A stretch of DNA of 64,000 nucleotides from Burkholderiales bacterium UBA2463 (GTDB lineage: Bacteria > Pseudomonadota > Gammaproteobacteria > Burkholderiales > Burkholderiaceae_A): positions 1 to 64,000 of the forward strand of contig DDPR01000012.1 in NCBI GenBank assembly GCA_002342295.1. Direction: 5' to 3'. Below the pieces are notes generated by a model. The model made no database searches and was not told the DNA's origin. It worked only from the letters and a program-made list of their open reading frames with translations. How positions within the stretch are numbered: position 1 is the first letter of the stretch; each line of letters begins with the position of its first letter. Positions 58,892-64,000 of this stretch are shown in pieces. Made by a program: the position numbers and the translations under genes.

Positions 58892-59670
58892 AAGCGCCCT
58901 TAGAGCCAGTCACCGGATTTCCCCAGGGCGTGCGGGCGGCGTTCAGCCTTCGGGGTGCGGATCCGAGCCACGGCGCATCCGAGGGCCCATATGGCCGCCT
59001 CAATCTTGGGGCAAAGGTCGGCGACAGGCCAGAGGCCGTTGCAATAAATAGAGGGCTCTTCGAGCAGTCACTTGGCGCCGAGGCGTTTTGGCTTTCTCAG
59101 GTGCACGGCTCACGCGTCGTGGCCGTTGATGAGGCTCGCCTTGGAAAGCAGCGACATGGTGCCGAGCCGCCCGAGGCGGACGCGAGTGTGACAGCCCTTG
59201 GCGGGGTTGCGCTGACGGTTTTAATGGCTGATTGCATGCCGGTTCTGGCCGCCTCGCAAGACGGGCGAGCGATCGGCGCGGCGCATGCGGGATGGCGTGG
59301 CCTTGCGGGAGGGGTGGTTGAGGCCATGCTTGAGACGCTTTGTCAGCAGAGCAGCCCCTCCGGGTTGGCGGTCTGGCTCGGGCCGTGCATTGGCAGGCTG
59401 GCCTTTGAGGTGCAGGAGGATGTTCGACAGGCCTTTCTTGCCTCTCCGAGCGAGGCCTTTGTTCCGGGCCGACCTGGCCACTATTTCGCCAATCTACCCG
59501 AGCTCGCACGGCATCGGTTGAGGCGCTGGTCGCATCAATCCGGGATTCCCGTCTCGCTCCTCGGGCCTGAGCCGGCGTGTACTTTCTCGTCGCCCGATCG
59601 GTTTTTTTCTCACCGAAGGGACGCACCCAGCGGCCGCATGGCCGCATCCATATGGATTCTCCGAGATTGA
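58888..59670 (+). CDS. pgeF: Peptidoglycan editing factor PgeF (YfiH/laccase-domain family)
   Basis: A 260-residue member of the CNF1/YfiH fold. Metal/active-site residues are seen in WLSQVHGSRVVAVDE (His), VLMADCMPVLAA (Cys) and GAAHAGWRGLAGGVVEAM (His), and LGPCIGRLAFEV and FFSHRRDAPSGRMAA complete the pattern. PgeF is reported to remove wrongly incorporated amino acids from peptidoglycan precursors; older annotations call it polyphenol oxidase. Start and the 4-bp overlap with rluD agree with a coupled pair. Confidence 0.93.
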   Translation: MKAPLEPVTGFPQGVRAAFSLRGADPSHGASEGPYGRLNLGAKVGDRPEAVAINRGLFEQSLGAEAFWLSQVHGSRVVAVDEARLGKQRHGAEPPEADASVTALGGVALTVLMADCMPVLAASQDGRAIGAAHAGWRGLAGGVVEAMLETLCQQSSPSGLAVWLGPCIGRLAFEVQEDVRQAFLASPSEAFVPGRPGHYFANLPELARHRLRRWSHQSGIPVSLLGPEPACTFSSPDRFFSHRRDAPSGRMAASIWILRD

Positions 59671-59707
59671 CATTAGGCCTCAATGGTGGGATGAATGGTC
59701 CATTGAG
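59667..59707 (+). promoter_or_regulatory. phaC promoter with overlapping inverted repeat
   Basis: A perfect -35 TTGACA at 59667-59672 overlaps the pgeF stop codon. A weak -10, ATGAAT at 59691-59696, follows at 18 bp. The perfect 8-bp inverted repeat CTCAATGG (59679-59686) and CCATTGAG (59700-59707), with a 13-bp centre, encloses the -10, as an operator would. GGAGGAA at 59711-59717 is the phaC ribosome-binding site. PhaR, encoded downstream, is a candidate binder by context only. Confidence 0.55.
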
Positions 59708-59721
59708 CGCGGAGGAATTTT

Positions 59722-61314
59722 ATGGAGAAGTCAGCCGTCGTTGCTGCACCTGAGCGCTTTGCCCAGATTCAGCAGAACTACATCCAACAGCTTGCAGGCG
59801 TCATGAGCTCTCCCGAGAGGGTTCAGGAGCTCATTCAAAAGGATCGGCGGTTCTCATCGGAGGCCTGGAAAGGAAACGAGGCCTTTGCCACCATGGCGGC
59901 GCTCTATCTCATCAACAGTCAGGCGCTCACCCAGATGGCCGAGGCCTTTGAGGGGGATCACAAGACGCAAGAGAAGGTGCGCTTTCTCACGCAGCAGTTT
60001 GTGGACGCGGCGTCCCCAGCGAATTATCTGGCCACCAATCCAGATGCCCAAAAGCGCATCATCGAAACCAAGGGCGCGAGCCTTCGGATCGGCATTGACA
60101 ACCTCATGCACGATCTTGAGCGGGGTCGGATTACTCAGACGGACGAGACTGCATTCGAGGTGGGAAAGAACATTGCAACCACAGAGGGCTCCGTCATTTT
60201 TCGCAACGACCTCATCGAGGTCATTCACTACAAGCCCCACACCCCAAAGGTCGGTCAGCGGCCCCTTCTGTTGGTGCCACCGAGCATTAACAAGTTCTAC
60301 ATCATGGATCTGCAGCCAGGCAGCTCTCTCGTCGAATTCTCTCTGGACCAGGGCCACAACGTCTTCCTCGTGTCCTGGCGGAATGTGGGCGCTGAGCAAG
60401 GAAATCTGACCTGGGACGACTACATCAAGCTTGGGGTGCTCGAGGCGATTCGAGTCACGCTGGCGGCGAGCGGCAGCAAGGATCTCAATCTGCTTGGCTT
60501 TTGTGTGGGCGGCACACTGGTCACCACGGCCTGCGCAGTGCTCGCGGCTCGGGGCGACACCTCGGTGCATTCGCTCACCCTCATGACCACCCTCCTTGAT
60601 TTTTCAGAGACGGGTGTGCTGGATGTGTTTATTGATGAACAGCACGTGGCCATGCGAGAGGCCACCATTGGGAGCGGCGGTCTTCTCTCTGGAAGGGACC
60701 TTGCGTCCACCTTCTCCATGCTTCGACCAAACGATCTTGTCTGGAACTATGTGGTGCGCAATTACCTCAAAGGGGAGGCCCCGCCTGCTTTCGATATTTT
60801 GTTTTGGAACGCCGATAGCACCAACCTGCCTGGACCCTTCTATTGCTGGTACCTGCGCAACACCTACCTTGAAAACAATCTCGTAAAGCCCGGACATGTC
60901 CGCGTAGCAGGCCAGAAGATAGACCTGCGACAGATCAAGCTGCCGGTCTATGCCTTTGGGGCGCAGGAGGATCACATCGTGCCCTGGGAGTCCGCCTGGG
61001 CATCGGCCAAGGCCCTTGTCGGATGCAAGACTCGGTTCGTGTTGGGTGCAAGTGGGCATGTGGCCGGCGCGATCAATCCTGCTTCCAAGAATAAGCGCAG
61101 CTATTGGACTGCATCGACGTCTGCCATGGGCACTTCTCCGCTGGCCTGGCTGTCAAAGACCAAGGAGCAGCCTGGCAGTTGGTGGAATGACTGGGCCCAC
61201 TGGTTGTCGGCTCACAAGGGCGGGGAGATTCCCGCGCCGAAGAAACTTGGGGCTCGCGGATTTCCTGTCCTTGAGCCCGCCCCGGGCAGTTACGTAAAAG
61301 TTCGTTTGGCCTAA
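59722..61314 (+). CDS. phaC: Class I polyhydroxyalkanoate synthase
   Basis: A 530-residue enzyme polymerising 3-hydroxyacyl-CoA into storage polyester. The lipase-like box with catalytic Cys is LGFCVGGTLVTTA. The Asp is in VYAFGAQEDHIVPW and the His in GASGHVAGAINP. The N-terminal domain has FLTQQFVDAASPANYLATNP, and RNDLIEVIHYKP precedes the hydrolase fold. It is slightly shorter than many class I enzymes at the N-terminus. GGAGGAA before the ATG is a strong Shine-Dalgarno. It is followed by phaB and phaR; phaA is missing from this cluster. Confidence 0.96.
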   Translation: MEKSAVVAAPERFAQIQQNYIQQLAGVMSSPERVQELIQKDRRFSSEAWKGNEAFATMAALYLINSQALTQMAEAFEGDHKTQEKVRFLTQQFVDAASPANYLATNPDAQKRIIETKGASLRIGIDNLMHDLERGRITQTDETAFEVGKNIATTEGSVIFRNDLIEVIHYKPHTPKVGQRPLLLVPPSINKFYIMDLQPGSSLVEFSLDQGHNVFLVSWRNVGAEQGNLTWDDYIKLGVLEAIRVTLAASGSKDLNLLGFCVGGTLVTTACAVLAARGDTSVHSLTLMTTLLDFSETGVLDVFIDEQHVAMREATIGSGGLLSGRDLASTFSMLRPNDLVWNYVVRNYLKGEAPPAFDILFWNADSTNLPGPFYCWYLRNTYLENNLVKPGHVRVAGQKIDLRQIKLPVYAFGAQEDHIVPWESAWASAKALVGCKTRFVLGASGHVAGAINPASKNKRSYWTASTSAMGTSPLAWLSKTKEQPGSWWNDWAHWLSAHKGGEIPAPKKLGARGFPVLEPAPGSYVKVRLA

Positions 61315-61335
61315 AAAATATAAAACGGAGACAAC

Positions 61336-62073
61336 ATGGGTAAGAAGATTGCGTATGTCACAGGGGGCATGGGCGGCATTGGAACGGCCATCTGCCAAAA
61401 GCTTCATGGCGCAGGCTTTACCGTCATTGCGGGCTGCGGACCCAGTCGGGACCATGCGAAATGGCTGGCAGAACAAAAGGCGCTGGGGTACACCTTTTTC
61501 GCCTCGGTGGGAAATGTGGGTGACTGGGCCTCCACCGTGGCCGCCTTCAACGAGGTGAAGACAACGCATGGCAACCCAGATGTGTTGGTCAATAACGCCG
61601 GCATCACCCGCGATGGACTCTTTCTCAAGATGACGCGAGAGCAGTGGGATGCCGTGATTGACACCAACCTCAACAGCCTCTTTAACGTAACAAAGCAAGT
61701 GGTGGAGGGCATGGCCGCCAAGGGCTGGGGTCGGATCATCAACATTTCATCGGTCAACGGTCAGAAGGGCCAGTTCGGCCAGACCAACTACTCAACAGCC
61801 AAGGCCGGTATTCATGGCTTTACCATGGCCTTGGCGCAAGAACTGGCCACTAAGGGTGTCACGGTCAACACGATCTCCCCAGGGTATATTGGCACTGAAA
61901 TGGTGCGTGCAATCAAGCCAGAGGTGCTCGAGAAGATTGTGGCGACCATTCCTGTTAAGCGGCTTGGGGAGCCCGATGAGATCGGGTCGATGGTCACCTG
62001 GTTGGCTTCCGAGGACAGCGGGTTTGCTACGGGCGCAGACTTCTCGCTCAATGGCGGCCTTCACATGAGTTGA
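61336..62073 (+). CDS. phaB: Acetoacetyl-CoA reductase
   Basis: A 245-residue short-chain dehydrogenase making (R)-3-hydroxybutyryl-CoA from acetoacetyl-CoA with NADPH. The nucleotide motif is YVTGGMGGIGTAICQKL. VNNAGITRDGLFLKM and the catalytic set Ser in NISSVNGQKGQFGQ and YSTAKAGIHGF (Tyr-x3-Lys) follow. LSLNGGLHM-like sequence ends the protein. It lies 21 bp after phaC with GGAG before the ATG, in an AT-rich spacer. Together with PhaC this completes polymer synthesis from acetoacetyl-CoA. Confidence 0.95.
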   Translation: MGKKIAYVTGGMGGIGTAICQKLHGAGFTVIAGCGPSRDHAKWLAEQKALGYTFFASVGNVGDWASTVAAFNEVKTTHGNPDVLVNNAGITRDGLFLKMTREQWDAVIDTNLNSLFNVTKQVVEGMAAKGWGRIINISSVNGQKGQFGQTNYSTAKAGIHGFTMALAQELATKGVTVNTISPGYIGTEMVRAIKPEVLEKIVATIPVKRLGEPDEIGSMVTWLASEDSGFATGADFSLNGGLHMS

Positions 62074-62101
62074 CCCGGGCCGGGTGTTGCGAGGAGGGGC
62101 G

Positions 62102-62671
62102 ATGGGAAAGCAAGACCAGATCAGACTCATCAAGAAGTATCCGAATCGGCGTCTCTACGACACCCGCACCAGCACGTACATCACGCTGAGTGACGTGAAG
62201 GAATTGGTATTGGCCCACGAGGATTTTCAGGTGGTGGATGCAAAGACCTCGGAGGACCTCACCAGGAGCATCCTGCTTCAGATCATTCTGGAAGAGGAGT
62301 CCTCGGGCGTGCCAATCTTCTCTGCGCCCGTCCTCACCAATGTGATTCGTTTTTACGGCAACGCCATGCAGAGCATGATGGGTTCGTACCTTGAGAAAAA
62401 CATTCAGGCCTTTATGGATGTCCAGGCAAAGATGCAGGAGCAGTCGAAGGCCTTCTCAGGTGGGCAGGGCCTTGCGGGGCAGGAAGCCTGGACCCAGTTC
62501 ATGGCTGGGCAGGCACCCATGATGCAGACGCTCATGTCCAACTACATTGATCAGAGCAAGAAGGTCTTCATGCAGATGGAGGAGCAAATGCAAAGCAACG
62601 CTCGATCCATGCTGACAGGGTTTCGATTTCCGACCCCCGGGTCGGAGCCCAACGGCCCAGACGAGAAGTAG
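62102..62671 (+). CDS. phaR: Polyhydroxyalkanoate synthesis regulator PhaR
   Basis: A 189-residue regulator. The N-terminal DNA-binding/PHB-accumulation domain has LIKKYPNRRLYDTRTSTYIT and VVDAKTSEDLTRSILLQIIL. The second conserved region contains GVPIFSAPVLTNVIRFYGN and MMGSYLEKNIQAFMDVQ. The C-terminal half is a Gln/Met-rich amphipathic helix. PhaR represses phasin and often its own gene and binds PHA granules. GGAGG upstream selects the ATG at 62102 over a TTG six codons earlier. Confidence 0.94.
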   Translation: MGKQDQIRLIKKYPNRRLYDTRTSTYITLSDVKELVLAHEDFQVVDAKTSEDLTRSILLQIILEEESSGVPIFSAPVLTNVIRFYGNAMQSMMGSYLEKNIQAFMDVQAKMQEQSKAFSGGQGLAGQEAWTQFMAGQAPMMQTLMSNYIDQSKKVFMQMEEQMQSNARSMLTGFRFPTPGSEPNGPDEK

Positions 62672-62683
62672 GGTGCGCGCGTC

Positions 62684-64000
62684 ATGACCGCCCCAACCGT
62701 GGGGTTCGTCTCGCTCGGATGTCCCAAGGCACTCGTTGACTCTGAGCGCATCTTGACGCAGCTGCGAGCCGAGGGCTATAGCGTCTCCTCGCGTTACGAA
62801 GATGCAGACCTTGTTGTGGTGAACACGTGTGGCTTTATTGATGAGGCCGTGGCCGAGAGCCTTGATGCAATCGGCGAGGCGCTGCAAGAGAACGGGCGCG
62901 TCATTGTGACGGGCTGCCTGGGTGCGAAGTCGGACGCATCGGGCCATTCCCTCGTGCTCCAGACGCATCCCAAGGTGCTCGCAGTCACGGGGCCGCACGC
63001 GACCTCTGAGGTTCTGCAGGCGGTCCACACGCACCTACCCAAGCCGCACGATCCTTTTACCGACTTGGTTCCTGAGCACGGTGTTCGGCTCACGCCCGAT
63101 CACTATGCCTATCTGAAGATTTCCGAGGGCTGCAATCACCGTTGCAGCTTTTGCATCATTCCATCAATGCGAGGCGACTTGGTCTCGCGACCGATTGGAG
63201 AGGTGATGCGAGAGGCCGAGGCCCTCGTAAAGGCGGGGGTGAAGGAGATTCTGGTGATCTCCCAGGATACGAGCGCTTACGGTGTCGACATTAAGTACAG
63301 AACCGACTTCGTGGATGGACGGCCGGTCAAGACTCGGATGACCGAGCTTGTGCAGGAATTGGCCACGCTGGGCGTATGGGTGCGGCTCCATTACGTCTAT
63401 CCCTACCCCCATGTCGATGAGATTGTCCCGCTCATGGCGCAGGGAAGGGTGCTTCCTTATCTCGATATTCCCTTCCAGCACAGCCACCCGGATGTTCTCA
63501 GGCGTATGCGGCGCCCGGCGAGCGGGGAGCGAAACCTGGAGCGCATTGCAGCCTGGCGGGCCATCTGCCCAGACCTGACCATTCGAAGCACCTTTATTGC
63601 TGGATTCCCGGGCGAGACCCAGGCTGAGTTTGAAGACCTGTTGTCTTTTCTCAGTGAGGCCCAGCTCGATCGCGTGGGCTGCTTCGCCTACAGCCCAGTG
63701 GATGGGGCTGCGGCAAACGATCTGGCCAACCCCGTTGCGGAGCAGGTGCGCCATGAGCGTGTCGAACAGCTCATGGCCCATCAGGCCGAGATCTCTGCGC
63801 AGCGGCTGGCGCGCTGGATTGGCCGCCGAACAAAGGTTTTGATCGACGATGTGGATGCCGAGGAGGGCTATCTTGTGGGTCGAACCACGGGGGACGCCCC
63901 CGAGATTGATGGAATTGTGCGGGTCTTTCCAGACCCCAGCTCTCGTCATCCAGTGACCGTCGAAGTTGGACAGTTTGTAGAGGTCGACATTGTCGATAGT
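62684..64000 (+). CDS. rimO: Ribosomal protein S12 methylthiotransferase RimO (partial, runs off window end)
   Basis: The first 439 codons of a radical-SAM enzyme that adds a methylthio group to Asp of ribosomal protein S12. The N-terminal MTTase domain has [31 protein letters not shown] and [10 protein letters not shown], whose Cys residues bind the auxiliary cluster. The radical-SAM motif is [18 protein letters not shown] (C-x3-C-x2-C). [19 protein letters not shown] and [20 protein letters not shown] are family hallmarks. The TRAM domain begins near residue 375 and is cut by the window edge. It follows phaR after 12 bp. Confidence 0.96.
   Translation, partial: MTAPTVGFVSLGCPKALVDSERILTQLRAEGYSVSSRYEDADLVVVNTCGFIDEAVAESLDAIGEALQENGRVIVTGCLGAKSDASGHSLVLQTHPKVLAVTGPHATSEVLQAVHTHLPKPHDPFTDLVPEHGVRLTPDHYAYLKISEGCNHRCSFCIIPSMRGDLVSRPIGEVMREAEALVKAGVKEILVISQDTSAYGVDIKYRTDFVDGRPVKTRMTELVQELATLGVWVRLHYVYPYPHVDEIVPLMAQGRVLPYLDIPFQHSHPDVLRRMRRPASGERNLERIAAWRAICPDLTIRSTFIAGFPGETQAEFEDLLSFLSEAQLDRVGCFAYSPVDGAAANDLANPVAEQVRHERVEQLMAHQAEISAQRLARWIGRRTKVLIDDVDAEEGYLVGRTTGDAPEIDGIVRVFPDPSSRHPVTVEVGQFVEVDIVDS

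Overview
The window is a compact, moderately GC-rich stretch of a betaproteobacterial chromosome, most likely order Burkholderiales. The evidence is the gene order tRNA-Val–thrS–infC–rpmI–rplT–pheS–pheT–ihfA–merR–tRNA-Pro, an mdh/acn cluster divergent from sdhCDAB-sdhE-gltA-sucA-odhB-lpd, a DUF2863 gene, a BtuB/BtuM pair under a cobalamin riboswitch, a class I phaC–phaB–phaR cluster, a Bug-type solute receptor and MatA/MatB malonate enzymes. About 60 protein genes, one pseudogene and two tRNAs are packed with very small gaps, many 4-bp start/stop overlaps and several convergent overlaps. The only gap above about 300 bp (34866-35181) is filled by the riboswitch. I saw no insertion sequence, phage, CRISPR array or replication origin.

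Layout. 37-5930: an acyl-CoA module (HMG-CoA-lyase-family enzyme and CaiB/BaiF CoA-transferase) diverges from a NitT/TauT-type ABC importer plus a D-2-hydroxyacid dehydrogenase. 5927-9742: malonate module, malonyl-CoA decarboxylase – Bug receptor – malonyl-CoA synthetase. 9777-16688: SemiSWEET, flavin reductase, Lon-substrate-binding-domain protein, RhlE-type helicase, two proteins of unknown function, RmuC, a CpdA-like phosphodiesterase and a membrane-anchored hypothetical. 16561-20207: alpha/beta hydrolase and a ferric-iron-type ABC transporter without its binding protein. 20197-26634: divergent ppk1/ppx beside an operon of PlcP-like phosphoesterase, Agt-like glycosyltransferase and OlsB-like N-acyltransferase, which together read as a phosphate-economy region. 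26743-34463: the translation/IHF cluster between two tRNAs. 34447-37609: a deleted aquaporin pseudogene, then riboswitch–btuB–btuM. 37636-53335: a TCA-cycle supercluster. 53343-58891: zapE, small proteins, a DinG-type helicase, bamD and rluD. 58888-64000: pgeF, phaC-phaB-phaR and the start of rimO, which runs off the window.

How the genes work together. The TCA block encodes aconitase, malate dehydrogenase, succinate dehydrogenase with its flavinylation factor, citrate synthase and the whole 2-oxoglutarate dehydrogenase complex; isocitrate dehydrogenase, succinyl-CoA synthetase and fumarase are not here. Malonate and the lyase/CoA-transferase substrates would enter as acetyl-CoA, which could be respired through this block or stored as polyhydroxybutyrate by PhaB/PhaC, with polyphosphate as a second reserve polymer. 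Regulation visible in the DNA includes the cobalamin riboswitch, a probable sucA leader RNA, a non-AUG infC start, a palindrome at the sdh promoter and an inverted repeat over the phaC promoter.

The strongest candidate for a coherent under-described system is the phosphate-sparing lipid island (plcP–agt–olsB-like beside ppk/ppx). Its parts are known families, but their grouping with polyphosphate enzymes is worth checking. No completely novel system was identified.
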